Shown piece after piece: positions 13,213-26,000 of a DNA stretch of 64,000 nt. The translations under genes were made by a program, and so were the position numbers. Origin of the DNA: Volvox africanus (taxonomy: Eukaryota > Chlorophyta > Chlorophyceae > Chlamydomonadales > Volvocaceae); assembly GCA_030268105.1 (NCBI GenBank), contig BSDZ01000019.1, positions 102,001-166,000 on the forward strand, given 5' to 3'. The notes below the pieces were generated by a model. That model was given only the letters and a program-made list of their open reading frames with translations. It had not been told where the DNA came from and ran no database searches. The stretch's first letter is position 1. Each line of letters opens with the position of its first letter.

Positions 13213-15085
13213 GTTTGTTGCTCTTCTCCTTAGCAACACTTACTACAAGCAGCTGAGTATTGCACTTAACTAATTAAGCAAGACAAAACAGCTTCGTAGC
13301 AAGGTGCATAGGTTGGCCAGAGCGCAAAGTGTTCGGTCGTGTTCGGCTCAGACCGTTAGACTCGCATGCATGACTCCAGGAGCGGCACGGGCGCGGACGT
13401 TTCCGTTGTTACTTTAAGCGCACGGTATACAACGGAAACGACTGGCACGGGAAATCGGGTCAAGAGATGAAAGAATAGGATATTCCATTTGAACTGATAG
13501 CTTCGCCAAAAGAAACCCTATTATTGTCGATGGCTAACAGCAAACTCAAGCTCAGAGGAGCCATCTAGCCAAAAGACAACGACCACCGAAGCGAGAACAC
13601 TATCCTCTCACAGCAACGTCCATGAGTTCGTTATATAGGGTTCGCCTATTCTTGTTTTAGTTTGCGTCCTAATGCCCGCGTCTTCAGGAGCTGGTGACCT
13701 CTTGCTGTTCATCTTGCGCCACCCGAACGTGATCATATGCACGAATTTTGCAACACGTTTCTATGCGGCCTCCCAATTATTTACATCACCATTCCCGGAT
13801 GGTGTTGGTCTCTGTAGTCCAGCTGAGGGCTTCCCTGACCCTAAGCGAATTTCCCAAGCCGGTGAGGTGGGATTACAAGAGCTCCCAGTTTTCTCTGGCG
13901 CACAAAATCGACCGACAGCGTCTGCACCCCGAGCGTGATCTGAAACGGACAGAGTACCATAATGAGTTTTTCCAGCCCTGACCAGCGCGCAAGGTAACAA
14001 CAGCCAGTAACAGCTTTTAACAGCAAACATCTATACGCGCTTACAACTGCAGACAAATATGCCTATGGCTCTCACTTGGAATAAAATCGGGTACAGTGAC
14101 TGACTAATGCGCCGCCCGGCATGATATGGTGAGCACTCTATCGCACCCTACCGCTAAGTTTGCATCCGGCCATGCACCACCAGCCTAACCATCCTTCTGC
14201 ATATACAGGTATTTATTGGGGGATACGGAGACTTTTGGGGAAACGCGCAACATATATCAACAACGCATTAGGCTATATCCAATTGCAAGCTTCGCCCGCC
14301 AGCGTCCAGCCTAGTCCCCACAGCACCTCGTCCTCCCACACCCTCCGGCGACGAACCTCTTCTGCTGCTTGCGACGTATCTGCTCTGGCGGTTCCCCACG
14401 CGCGCGCGTGCGCGCGCTCATGTTCCCTAAGAAATACGAGTAGCGAATCAGATGCCCCAACCACCAGCGTCAAAACGCCAGCAGCAATCACGCTCTGCTC
14501 ACTTGCACCCGCCCCAGCACGTACCATTATACTCATTGATGCCGAACACCCCGAACAGAGCGGGGTTGGGACCTATTGCCGCATCCCACGGCCTCGGCGT
14601 TAGCGTTCCCCAAACCCCGACTATTAAGCACATACACAATAGAAACGCAATTTGGGACAGGGGGCCGTTATTCGGCGTATTAAAGCGCACTCGACTACCA
14701 TAATAATGATGGTGACGTCATCATCACATGCCACCTCCCGATACCTGCCTTACACACACAGACCAAATTCCGAAATAGCTCGTTCGTCAGCTCGTTGGGC
14801 GTCTGAACTCATCCGAACTTCTATCCTCCACTAAATTATCGTTGCTTTGTACTGCACTATACTGCCGCAAGCCCGCCGCCCCGCCGCCGCAGCTGTCCCC
14901 CGACAAAACACAGTGCACTTCAGACAGCTGACAGCATCATCGATGACGATTAGCTCGCCAGGATCGCCCAGGATGTCCTGCCCTACCCGCTCTTGCTTGT
15001 AAGTTTCGATGTAGCCGGGTCCTCCTCCTCCTGGCCGACCTCCTCCCCCCATAAGGCCTCACCGGCATCATCAACCACACCCCGC
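13213..15085. other. Intergenic region and 3' UTR of the Smr gene
   Basis: No coding exon can be supported. The right part is the 3' UTR of the minus-strand gene ending at 15086. An alternating CGCGCGCGTGCGCGCG tract lies at about 14399-14416. Confidence 0.4.
14750..14754 (-). terminator. TGTAA polyadenylation signal for the PAM2/Smr gene
   Basis: TTACA on the plus strand is TGTAA on the minus strand, about 330 bases past the stop of the CID7-like gene. Confidence 0.45.
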
Positions 15086-18000
15086 TCAGAGGACTGCCTC
15101 CAACAGCCCCGGCTTCAATGTCTTGAACGTGAGGTGGTTGGAGAGCAGCGCGTCGGCAACCGCTGCCGGGAGCCGGGCGGGTGTTCTAGCTCCCTGCAGA
15201 ACGTGTGTGTGCGTGCGTGCGTGCATGCGTGCGCGCGGGGGGGAGAGGCGGAGGGGGAAGAGGTGAGGTTTGGGGGTGTAAGGTCCATTTAGGGCATTCG
15301 ATCAGATTCCGATGAGAACCCCCCCCCTCTCCGTCCTAGGGGTAGCTGAGTGCCCTCACAGCACAACGCAGCAGCAGCTGAAAGTGGGAAGTGGATAATC
15401 ATGACATCATGATAACATCATCCCCACCGATTCAGTAAATCCACTACCCTTGCACCCCCAGCCGGCACTTCCACTCCCATTTCCACCGCCACAACAAGTC
15501 TCCCAAGTGCACTGCATCTGCAGACCCACCTTGGTGTGATGACCGGTGCCCGTGCACACTCGCAGGATGCGGCATCCCGCTGCTCGGGCCTGACCAATCT
15601 GCGCCTCCAGCACCGCCACCGCCTCCGTTGCATGCAGGCCGTGCAGATCCACAAACAGCCCCTCAACCGCCCCCGCAGCCTCGCTCAGACTCCCAACTGG
15701 ATGCCCGTACAGGCTCTGTCGGTGAGAGTGCTGCTGGTGGTACCGGCGGGAGGCGTAATGCTGGGGGTGGTGCTTACCACTATGGTTACCGTTGCCGTGG
15801 TGGTTGTGGTGGTTATAGCCCCCCGGTGCTGCTCGGCCGTTCCGTTGTGCGAATATGCGTCGGGCGGCCGCGGCGTGAGCGGCCTTCATCACCTCGTTCA
15901 ACTCCCGACCTCGGCGCCCCAGCTTCTTTGCCAGGGCCTTATTCCCCGAGAGGTACGCCATCGTGGCCTGCGCCGATCATGTGATTGGGTCAGGGGAGAG
16001 GGGCACCTAACAGCGGGAAACCACCACCCACCCCAACACCTCCCCCCTCCTTCTCATGTCCCCCTGCGCTCCCCCACCACACACATCCTGCTCCCCCACA
16101 TCCGCACAACATGAACAACAACACACCTGTTGGAAGCACTGGTTACGCGCCCGAGCCAACATGGAGGCCTCCCGCCTCTCCGCCAGGTACTGCGAAGAAA
16201 CCGCCTCGCCGGTCGACACCCACGGCACAGCGGCAGAGGCGGCGGCAAACCCGCGGGACGCCCTGGCGCCGCCGCCACCCCTGCCGCCGCCGTTGCAGAC
16301 AGCCGTTGAGGATGTACTGCATCCGCCGTAGGGCGCAGTGACGGAGTGGGCGTTTCGGAGCATCGACGCGAAGTTGGGTCTGAGAGGAGACGGGCTGGCG
16401 GCGGCCGCAGGGCCTGACGCCGCAGCAGTGGCGGCGGCGGAGTTGTCTTCCGCAGCTGCAGGCTCTGCGGGTGGATTGGATGTGACATCAGCGGGGTTGG
16501 GGGCGCTGGCAGCGGGGGCCGAGATCTTCACCGGCGCCAGTGGGCTGGGAGAGGGCGGGAGGGCAGGGAAGGCCTGCAAGCAGAGGTGGCGAAGGCGAGC
16601 AAAGAGAGGTGGTTAAATGACTGCGATACGACGTCCACATCTATCCCTCATCTACCCACCATCACTTACCGCAACCGAACCAGCCCACCGAAAACCCCTC
16701 AAGGCGCCTCAACCAAGGTCCCCACCTTACCCACCCTGAGAACCTTCACGAGTGTGCTCCCCGACCTTGACTCTCTGCCTCGCCTTGCCTACCGTACTAA
16801 CCGGCCGTTGTGAACTTAACCAACATTGAGGGTTTAAAACCCTAAGAAACAACCATCACCCAACCTATCTTGCTGTGATCCCGCGCTCTAATGTCATGCC
16901 GTACCCTTCACCCCCCCTCCCTCCCTCGTCCCATTCCGTATCCCCACTCACGTCCAGGTCCAGCTCGAAGGCGGCCGCTCCACCCCCCGACCTCCGCAAC
17001 CGACCCCCGGGGCCCTTCCCGCCACGACGACCACTCGCCGCCGCCGCCGCTGCGCGCTCAGCAGGCACCTGCCTCTCCATCGCCGCCAGCTCTGCAAAGG
17101 CCGCCAACAGGTCCCCTCCCGTGCGGAGGAGCAGTCGGGTGAGAGCTCCACCCGCGTAGTGGGGGAAGAACATCTCCAGCAGCTCGGCGGCATCAGACGG
17201 CTCCAGGGAGCGGAACTGCTCGCCGCCACCGAGATCCAACTCAAAATCGGCGCCGTCATTCATTTCGGCAGCGGCGGTGTCAGTGCTGGCGGCCTCTACA
17301 TCGTCCGCCCAGGAGAGGGGCGCCGTCATCAGCTCCAGACCCACTGCCGCCCCCTCCTCCGACGAAACACGTTCAAGTTGAGACTGCACGGAAGATGACG
17401 ACGGCCAGCAGCCACCAGCAGCTGTGGAAGCATACTCGCCGCCGCCACCACAAGGGACGTACTGCTGATTGCCACCGTAGACCCATGCGCTGGTGGACTC
17501 ATCCCAAAAGTACGCTCCTTGTGCGTACTGCGAATCGTACTGTAGTTGATGTGTCTCGTCGTACGTATACGGCGTACTGTCGTAGTACACCGGCGCGCCA
17601 AGCGTATCCATGCCTGTGCTACCGTACGGCATGGACGAATAATTGCCGTACATGTCGTATCCGTACTGATCGTACACACCGCTCCGTGGTGCAAGTTTTC
17701 CCCCTTGCGCGGCACCATAACCGCCGCGGTCATCAAACTGCTGCCCGCCCTGCTGCTGCTGCATATCGGGGTAATAGTAGCAGTAGCTGGGGTCACCATT
17801 GTGGTAGGCAGCGCACGTCGGGGGTGGGTCATCTCCGTACCAATCTCCTTCCTCCTCCTCCTCCTCCCCGTACACCCGGGGACCGCTGTCGGGGTCCGAT
17901 GACGGAAGACTGCTGCTGAGAGTGCTGTCGCTGCGGGGGGGCGTGAGAACACTGCGCGGCGGGTTGGTGTCAGCGGCTGAATCCGAAAGGCAGCTGCTCA

Positions 18001-18238
18001 TGGCAGCAGCCACAACCTTCCCACAGCCGCGCGGGACAAAGGCGGGTGCCGTAGGGCTTAACTGGGGCTTGGGCTGAGCGCCGCAGGTAGCGAAGGACGC
18101 GCACACCAGGTCCTTATCCGCCGCCGGACCAGGTACGGCTGGATGCTCGCCGTGACTGCTGTCTTTCGCTGTCATGGTGGCAGCCGCCGGCTTCGGTGAG
18201 GCCGCTGGGACGAACTCCTTGGCTGACACGTTGAGCAT
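15086..18238 (-). CDS. CID7-like PAM2/CUE/Smr-domain protein (759 aa)
   Basis: Four exons (18238-16952, 16573-16127, 15967-15530, 15193-15086), all phase 0, encode 759 residues. The protein starts with a PAM2 motif (LNVSAKEFVPAA), which in this family docks on the MLLE domain of poly(A)-binding protein. A Gly/Ser- and Tyr/Gln-rich disordered region follows. At about 343-389 lies a CUE-like helical segment (LEPSDAAELLEMFFPHYAGG). Exon 2 opens with AFPALPP, a second short motif found in CID proteins. Exon 3 carries a DUF1771-like helix (KALAKKLGRRGRELNEVMKA) and a His/Asn-rich linker, then the Smr domain from about residue 682 with FVDLHGLH and TGTGHHTK. Exon 4 completes it (TPARLPAAVADALLSNHL, then PGLLEAVL). 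Plant CID7 proteins share this order; Smr domains are nuclease-like. Expected role: cytoplasmic mRNA regulation with PABP. The long Tyr/Gly/Gln insert is unusual. Confidence 0.93.
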
Positions 18239-18413
18239 ATTTGCTTAAACAAAAATAACTTGAATAAGAGTCCTGTAAGACCGCATTTCAGGCGACGTAG
18301 TGAAAATGAAAAGTTGCGCGCCATTAGATCAGGCAACGAACCGCAACGTATCTAAAGCACGATTACTCGGGACAATGCAACACAATGGTGGCGAGCTATG
18401 TACTTACATAATG

Positions 18414-18418
18414 TTATT
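18414..18418 (-). terminator. TGTAA polyadenylation signal for the 91-aa gene
   Basis: Minus-strand TGTAA about 90 bases beyond the stop of the gene at 18506-18781. Confidence 0.45.
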
Positions 18419-18505
18419 GCGTGAAATGCGAGTCATACAGAACTGATAGGTCCAGACTTACCGAGGGTGTCGGGTTCAAGCCGCCGCCGCCGATGGGCTT
18501 GCGAT

Positions 18506-18781
18506 TCAGACGTCCCTGTGCTTCCTCGCCGGCTCCGGAGGTATCCCGTATAGGTAGTCAAGAGCTTGTCGGACTGTCGGGCGCACGCTTCGGAAGATAT
18601 GCTTGTCTGTACCTAGAAAACTGTCCCAGTCGAACAACAGGCAGCTGACAAGTGTAATCCCTACAACAGCACGTGTTGCGATTTTTGTGCGTTTGTGATA
18701 CTTCCTGCTCAGCCAGGCTTTATCTTCTTTACTCAGATTCGCAAGTGGAATTTCTGGGCCCTGTTGGCCACCAGACTCCAT
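18506..18781 (-). CDS. Small membrane protein (91 aa), unknown
   Basis: An uninterrupted frame from ATG at 18781 to a stop at 18506. It has a charged amphipathic N-terminus (LSKEDKAWLSRKYHKRTKI), one hydrophobic span at about residues 37-53 (AVVGITLVSCLLFDW) and a basic, Pro-containing tail ending in PPEPARKHRDV. A TGTAA signal follows at 18414. Codon use matches the neighbours. It lies head to head with the gene at 19232, with about 450 bases between them that could hold a shared promoter. I do not recognise the family. Confidence 0.6.
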   Translation of the reverse strand: MESGGQQGPEIPLANLSKEDKAWLSRKYHKRTKIATRAVVGITLVSCLLFDWDSFLGTDKHIFRSVRPTVRQALDYLYGIPPEPARKHRDV

Positions 18782-19231
18782 AGGGTTGGGATGAACACAG
18801 TTAATGGCTACGAGGTGCTACGATGAATATGTACTGTCCGCATGGAACGCCGGCTGCCATCGTCCACTGTCGCACGTCCCATTGTCGTTTACTCGTCCAA
18901 TTACCGGTACCAGTCTATTGTGATAAGCTTTACAGCCAGCATGTACGCTAACAACCTGATGTGGCTTTAGCACGGATGGGTTCATGTTTGGTCAATACCC
19001 ATGAATCCGGTACAGGTTGGCTTTATTCGCACTGACCCAGCGACCCGCTCCAGTTTTAGTCCCATAAGAAGCGCACGAAGCTAAAGTAATTGACTTCTGT
19101 CAGCTGTAGCTTTAGCTCATTTGAACCTGCATTATTCAGCTTATCGTGAATCTAAGCCTGATTGAGAAGGGAGACTACTTCATCCAGACCAGCATAGCAT
19201 TCCACGTTGCAACCATACATCCAGAACAAAA

Positions 19232-20482
19232 ATGTTGCAAGCTTTGAAGGATTTCCAGATTCAGCGCTTTAATGACTTAGTTGCGCTAGCCGACATCGCG
19301 CAGACTGCATGGCAGCAGCAGCAGCTGCCGGCCTCCGGGGATGTCCCGAAGTCCACCCAGTACACAGCCATGGTCATCTTGGTAGCAGCACAGCTTGTCA
19401 TGATCTTGCTTTCCCGTCGTGGCCGGCGTATAATCTTTCTAACCGTTGACACGGTGCGTTAGCAGACTGAAGTCGTCATGCGAAAAATATATCTTAATAT
19501 CTTTTCTGCTCATATGCAAACTGCTACCGGCTCTGTTTATGCATGTGTTCATTTCAACGGCCGAGCTGTACACTGGCAACTTAAGCGTCTCGTATGGCGG
19601 GAGAGTGTGTTTTCGTCCTCCAGCAGCAAGCAGCGCGTCGAGCTCCTTTTCTCCCCACCCAGCCACTCCCCTTTCCCGGCTTCCCCCTTTCGCCCCAAAC
19701 ACCCCCTTCCTTGCGCCCTCCGCTAAGCCGGCCCTTCACCCGTCTTAGGCAGCGAGAGGCACGAAGGGCGTGCTTCCTCTGGAAACACCTCAGTTTCATA
19801 TCAGCCCCCACGTCCTTCCCTACGTCCCTTCCTACCTTGGCAGGTGCTGGCGGTTCTGCTCGTCGTGGTGTTGCTGATCGCCATTCTCAGCCTGCCCATT
19901 GGTGAGCGGCATGCACCGGAGAAGAGGAAGGGAAGGAGGCAGAGCGAAGGCCACGAGGGTTAGAAGGTTTACCGAGTTTCCAACCCCTTCCTATCCCCAC
20001 TCCGCCCCGGCGGTTGCTCTCCCCGCTTCTCGTCCCCGGCCTTCTTGGCGCTCTCTCTCAACCCCATCCTGCCCCCTGGCCCCTGGCCCCTGGGTATGCG
20101 ACTTGAGGACCTGCATTGGGAGGGTCACGACGGGAGCAGGGTGTAACCGCTCTCCCTGGTCCCCCTGGTCCCCCTGTCCCTGTAGGGTCCATACTGATAC
20201 ACACATGTAATTACAAATACGCACACACGTGCACAACCGCTGTCTGCCTCCGTCTGTTTGTCACGGTTGCGTCATCTTGGCCTCCCCCCGCCCCCTACAG
20301 GCGCTGTGTACATCGGGCTGAGGGGCTCCATCATGATGGCCCGCTCCTTGGCGGAGAACTTCACCGCACTGGGCCGGGTACTGCGGCCGCTGCTGGCGCT
20401 GATCGGGCAAGCAGCCGCGACCCCGACTGGCAGCGGAGGCAGTGGCAGCGGTGTGGCGGACTCAGCGGCCAGCAGGTCGTGA
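19232..20482 (+). CDS. Two-span membrane protein (153 aa), unknown
   Basis: Three exons (19232-19453, 19844-19901, 20301-20482) join in frame to give 153 residues; donors are GTGCGT and GTGAGC, acceptors GGCAG and TACAG. The N-terminal third is soluble (MLQALKDFQIQRFNDLVAL). A first hydrophobic segment (AMVILVAAQLVMILL) precedes a basic loop (SRRGRR), and a second (VLAVLLVVVLLIAILSLPI) is encoded almost entirely by exon 2. The C-terminal tail is amphipathic, then Ser/Gly-rich, ending in ASRS. The topology suggests a helical hairpin. I cannot assign a family. Confidence 0.65.
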
Positions 20483-23058
20483 TGTGGAGGGACTCCCGGC
20501 CCCTGCCCCTCCCAACCCTGATATACACCCCCTTCCCCCTTTCTCCCCCTGGGAGGAGGGAAGCGGGAAGCGGGTGGGGGAGGGGGACAGCTGTGTCCTT
20601 GCGGGGGCGTGTAAGGAAAGGCGGGAAGAACCGCAGTCGTGGAGGTCCTATCCATCCATCCCCGCGCCCTCAGAGCCCTCAGAGCCCTGGTAGGGTTTCG
20701 TTATGGCGCTGGTGGTTGGCGGCTGGTGGCGGTAGGTAAGGAAACGACTCAGACGGCGCTCTCCTCATTCCCCTGTCTTCCCCCCTCCTCCTCCTCCTCC
20801 CAAAGGGGGGGGGCAAACTGGGGGAGTATTTGGTCCAGGGGGGGGAACAGGTTTCGACATTGGGGGGCGAACAACAATGAAGGGGCCGATTCATTTGCGA
20901 GGGGTGGGGGTCTGAGAGACGGATTCGTTCCCCTTGATCTTCTTTTCTTCGATGCGGACCGCTGTTCAGATGTCTTGCAGTACTGCTATCGAGCTGTTGG
21001 CTGGTGGTTCAGGATGGGGCGGTGTAAAGGCCGCTAAGGACGAGAAGCGGTCGTCCCATCCTGCTCGTCGGGGTTCGTCGGACGGAAACCAAAATTTTGC
21101 TAATGCTGCTGATGTTGGTATTTGTTCTGAGAGGACTGCGTTTTTCCAAAGTGCGCCCCCCTTCGGAATAAGACTCCCTCCACCCTCCTGGATAGAGGGC
21201 CCTGCTGAAGCGGGTGGGCGAGTGTGTGTGAGTGTCGCGAGTACGACAGGGTGCCTTGCGGATTCATCGTGGCCGTGTTTGCACAATAGGTAGGCCTTAT
21301 GTGGCTGTGACGAGTTATGTTAGCTTTGTACCAGGTCAGGTCAGGTTAGGTCAGGTCAGGTCTCACTGGCGGCTGTGTTGCCACTAGGCTGTTGCGAATG
21401 TCAGTCATGATGAAACGTGCCATCGTTTCGGCTTATTGGGGTTTTATTACACCACCAAAACACACATGATGTGCTGCGGGGCCAGCTGTGGCGGCGTCTT
21501 TGTTCACCAACATTCTTAAGCCAGCCTGTCAGCGGAGCTCTGATCAATGATCCAATCTGCCATCTGTAGATGAGCTGGCTAAAATGACACTTACGGGAAG
21601 AGAGAGAGCGGGGGATGAGAGGAAACATTTGAAAGTTTTGGTGCTAAGTGAGAGGAACTGGCAGCACTGTACGGAGTACGGCACAATCAGTCCCACTCAT
21701 CTAGACAAGCTGCCATGCACCACTCCATTCGGTGGTCTGTGGTCTGTAAGGTTCTGGTTGGCTATCCTGGGTTGTGTCCGGCGACCCCGTCAAATGGTGC
21801 TGGCAGCTGCTATTGCTGGGAGACTACTTAAATATCTTAGTTACTTAGTTATTGGATGGGGTCACCTTGGCACTCTACACGCCAACCTAAGTTTCATATC
21901 GTCATTTTTACTTCCCCTCTGCACTGCTGTACGGATTTTCATGACTGTTGTGGTTTCAGTAGAAGCTCGACATGTAAACACGAAAGGGCCCCGAACGACG
22001 CCCCCTAATCCCAGTTATAGAGGGCGGCGCATACGGGGGGGACATGCAACTCGTGAGGGCCTTATGAGCAGTACGCATTGTGTTGTGTCAAGAGGCGGCA
22101 GGGGCAGGGGGTTCTTAACGGCCGCTGTGCAGCTCCCAGTCGGGGCTGACTGGAGAATCCCCTGAATGGGGAGCGGGAGCTGTGAGAGCGGTCCGCTGAA
22201 GTGGCAGCAGAGCTGCGCGCTAGGGTGGACTTGTACGTACTAGGAGAGGATGGAAGGAGGGGAGGAGAGGGAGCGGGTGAGAGAGGCCACGTCATGTGAT
22301 GTGATCGGTTGTGGAAGGATGGCAGATCACCTCGGAATCCATTCGTACAATTTCTGCGTACCTAGCCAGCTGCTGACGGCGGGGGCCAAGCTGCCGGTTA
22401 TGGCGGGGCTCCATTCACCACCACTGGGTCATAAGGCCCCATAAAGAGGGCATTTCGGCTGACTGATTTTACCTCCTTTAACATCCGGGTCACCATAATG
22501 AATGTACGGCAGTTAATACAAAGCTTTGATGGTCCCCAAAAAACGTAAAGAACAGGAAAGGCAACGCACACGTGACAAATCGATGGGATCTTTTCAACAA
22601 CAGATAACAGTAAAACCTTTGGAAGCTTCCATATGGAAAAAACTTTCAAAGTAAGAAACCCTAACAGACGTGAAAAGAATTTTCAATGAAACAAGCAGTG
22701 CAAAGTGCACGGACGTACTTCAAACATACCGGGAAGGTCTTGTGTGTGTACGGCAGCCGTACGACTTCCCCCCCACCAGTCGACCCACACGCTGTCAGGT
22801 TTCCATTCCATACGCTGTGTGCATCCGGGGAAGCTCACCGACACACACACCGACACACACACAGACACACGAACATCGTTGACCAGGTCGTTCAGCCTCA
22901 TCCCAACAGCCACTGCCGGGTCCACCTCCCTGGATCACTCCCGCAATACGGCAGGCCCTCCCCTTCCCCCTCCATACACACGCCTACACAACCCAGCACA
23001 TCCAGCTGACAGTATCTATCTACATTCATCTGAAATTCATTTCTTATAACGTTGTCAA
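20483..23058. other. Gene-poor region
   Basis: It holds 3' UTR sequence of both flanking genes and simple repeats, notably a CAGGT-type tract at about 21331-21361 and a CACACACAGA tract around 22840-22866. A 193-codon open frame at 21584-22165 lacks codon bias and splice context and is not called. No other gene is seen. Confidence 0.4.
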
Positions 23059-26000
23059 TCAGATCATTGGTACCCACTCCAGCTGCATCTCCACCTCCGC
23101 AGCCCCCAGGGCCGTACGGCTTCCCGCCGGCTGTAGCAGCCAGCGCCGCCGCAACCGGGCCGCAGCAGCTACAGCCATCAGCGGCACTGACAGCTGACCC
23201 AGAAGCTCATCTGACAGGGGCTGCGTACGGCACAGCACACAATGCCGCTGTGGTAACAGAAACAAAGCATGCCTAACCAGGTCGTACGGTCACAAAGATT
23301 AGCGTAGCATGTGCGACACGGTGCTTCTGGCTGGCCCCCTCCCCCTCCCCCTCCCCCTCCCCCTCCCCCTCCCCCTCCCCCTCCCCCTCCCCCTCCCCCT
23401 CCCCTGAGTCCAAGTGGCCCGGTCCCCGGACCCGGCCACAAAGGCTGTGGAACCATCCGAATCGATTTCAAGATCCACATGCATGCAGCGACGAGGTGGA
23501 CCCAAGCTCAGTACACACACAAACCTGGGCACACATCCGAAATCGCTTTTAACCAACCTCCAACCCCCTCCCCCTTACCCCTCCCCCTTACCCCTCCCCC
23601 TTACCCCTCCTCCAACCCCCTCCCCCTTACCCCTCCCCCTTACCCCTCCCCCTTACCCCTCCCCCTCACCCCTCCCCCTTACCCCTCCCCCTTACCCCTC
23701 CCCCTTACCCCTCCCCCTTACCCCTCCCCCTTACCCCTCCCCCTTACCCCTCCTCTTCCTCCACTCCCTCTCCTCATCCACCCACTTTGTCCTCAGCTCT
23801 CATGATCCTGGACATCGCCTCCCAGCCGCTCGTCTGGTCCCACAACCGCACCAAGAGCTCCCCAGCCGCCTCCGACCCGGGCAGCTCCTGGAGCTCCTCA
23901 GCCCACCCGGTCACGGGGCCAGAGTTGTGCCGTACAGATGTGTAGCGTGTGGCGAGGACCCGACCGCACGAATCCTGCGTTCATTTGCGACGACGATGGA
24001 TATGAGATCCACAGAACCCGAACTGGGCGCTGTAGGTTCGGATCCAGGATCCGGATCAAGGTCCCGGTTGAAGACCCTCCCCCAGTGCACGCTCCACCCC
24101 GGCCTGTACGACAGTGGTATTGGTGGTGGTAGTAGTGACGGTGCCCACACTCCATTCGGTATTCGGTACCTCATCGGTAAGCACTCACTCCTCCCCCTCA
24201 TTACACCCGGCCCGCCTCACCGTCACTACCAGCTCCAGGAAGGGGCTCACTCCCCCCGCCGCCCGCCGGTTGCTTCCTCCCGCCAACAGCCGTAGCTGCA
24301 GCACCCGCACCCTCAGCACCGCCTTAAATGCAATCCAAATCCTGGTTGGTTTCGGATCTAGGGATCTAGGGATCTAGGGACCTAGGGAATGACAAATCCA
24401 ATGTGAAATGTAAGTATACATGTGTATGGCTAGGAACACACACGACACACATTACATCATGTCATGTATTATATATGTCTGGTAAATGAAAGGGAGGGGT
24501 GCGGCATACTTCCGTACACCTTCCCACCTTTTCATCCCTTGCCACGAACCGATGTACGGCCCGTGAGGGACCACCTGGCCATAAGGCCCCAAACTCCAAA
24601 CGCACACGCCTACTGCCCACAGCCTTGGTAGTGGAGGCGGCGGCAGGGGCGGTGCTGTCGCTAGGTTGTACGGCGGCATTCGTGAGGTCGCCGCCGTTTC
24701 CCGTCGACCCGGCTGTGACGCGATGTGCCACTGCGACCCGTGGGTCGGGCACTCCGGTCACTACGGCGCTGGCGGTGACAACAGCACCATTCAGATCGCG
24801 CCGTTGCTGCTCCAGATCGCCCACCGTCGCCTTCATTTGCGCTGCGGCCGCGGTGGCGACGGCAGCGGCCTTGTGGGGCTGTAGCTGGATGTACGACACC
24901 TCCAGGACGAGCATTCCGGCGCCCAACTTGTAAATACAGCATCGAAAGGGCGGGGATGAACGTAGCGGCAGTAGCTCCAATTTCAGTAGCAGCAACAATC
25001 CAGGTCTAGACGGGGATAATGGACGTTAGCTGTACGACAAGGCGGACCAACTCCCCCGGGTCAAAATGTAACCGAAAAGAAGTTATAACCAACCAGAGCG
25101 CACTCAGCTTTCCAAACCGCTCAACGAAAACCCAGGAAGTATTGGAAAGAATCTCCTCGTCAGGAACCGCATCCCGGATGCATACGCCAGCATTCCCTGA
25201 CACCAGCTCATCGAAGTCAACCCTCAACCCCCATTCCACGCCCCGCACCCATGTACAGCACGAGTTCTTTGCCGTACATCCCCCTTAAATACTCAATTCT
25301 TCTTCCCCCTCCTAAATGATACCTAGTGTGTGTGAAGCGACTTGATCCGCGATTTTGTGCACCTTAAAAGCCCCCCAACGTCCAAACCGGCAAACGCTGC
25401 TAAAAGTGTAAATGCGATAATCACCAATGCCCCTCCACAACCTCCATGTACACACACACATACACACACACGCGTCTCCAATGTACCTGGCGCCCCCCCC
25501 AAACCCGCACGCAACCTGCCTCGTCACCGAAGTGGAATGCATGATTGTACAACTCATTATCTTCATTGTCGTACGATGTAGCGCCACCTCCGTCGTTGAT
25601 GCTGGCGGCGCCGGCCCCGCTGCCCCGCGGGGGTTTTAGGGCGCGCAACTGGTAGTTGGTTGGTTGCGGGTTTGCCTCGGGACCTTCCCCCTTCCCCGCC
25701 CCCAGCCCCAGCGTCTTCCTGATCAGTCGCGCACTCCGGTGCTTAAACCGATCGAAGCCACCCTTGAGGGGGGGCCAGGGGGAGGGGGAGAAGGGAAGGG
25801 AGACGAACATCGAAACGCTGGTAATGATCGCTGACGAAGCCAGGACTAGCCGTCAAGGATGACTGACTGTTGTCCGCGTCCAAGGCTGCTGCCGACGTGG
25901 AGACCCAAACAAATGTAAACTAGGTTGCCGCCAAGGCCGCGAATAAGTGCTGGAGAAAACTCAATCGAAACCGTCATAAAGTATACTATCGGCCTCGCTG

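Noticed and set aside
15536..16114. Plus-strand ORFs of 90-190 codons opposite the PAM2/Smr gene
   Set aside because: Antisense shadows of GC-rich exons; the minus strand has domain matches and phase-consistent splice sites.
21584..22165. 193-codon plus-strand ORF
   Set aside because: No codon bias, no recognisable motif, no splice context; a chance frame in a gene-poor region.
23898..24201. Frame reading RPGWSVHWGRVFNRD as a C2 strand
   Set aside because: It first looked like part of C2-B, but the neighbouring exon 23974-23786 in another frame joins in phase to both C2-B flanks; this stretch is mostly intron.
23311..24295. Plus-strand Pro-rich open frames (LPLTPPPYPS repeats)
   Set aside because: They arise from the hexamer and 13-bp arrays in an intron of the minus-strand gene; 13 is not a multiple of 3, so all frames are open.
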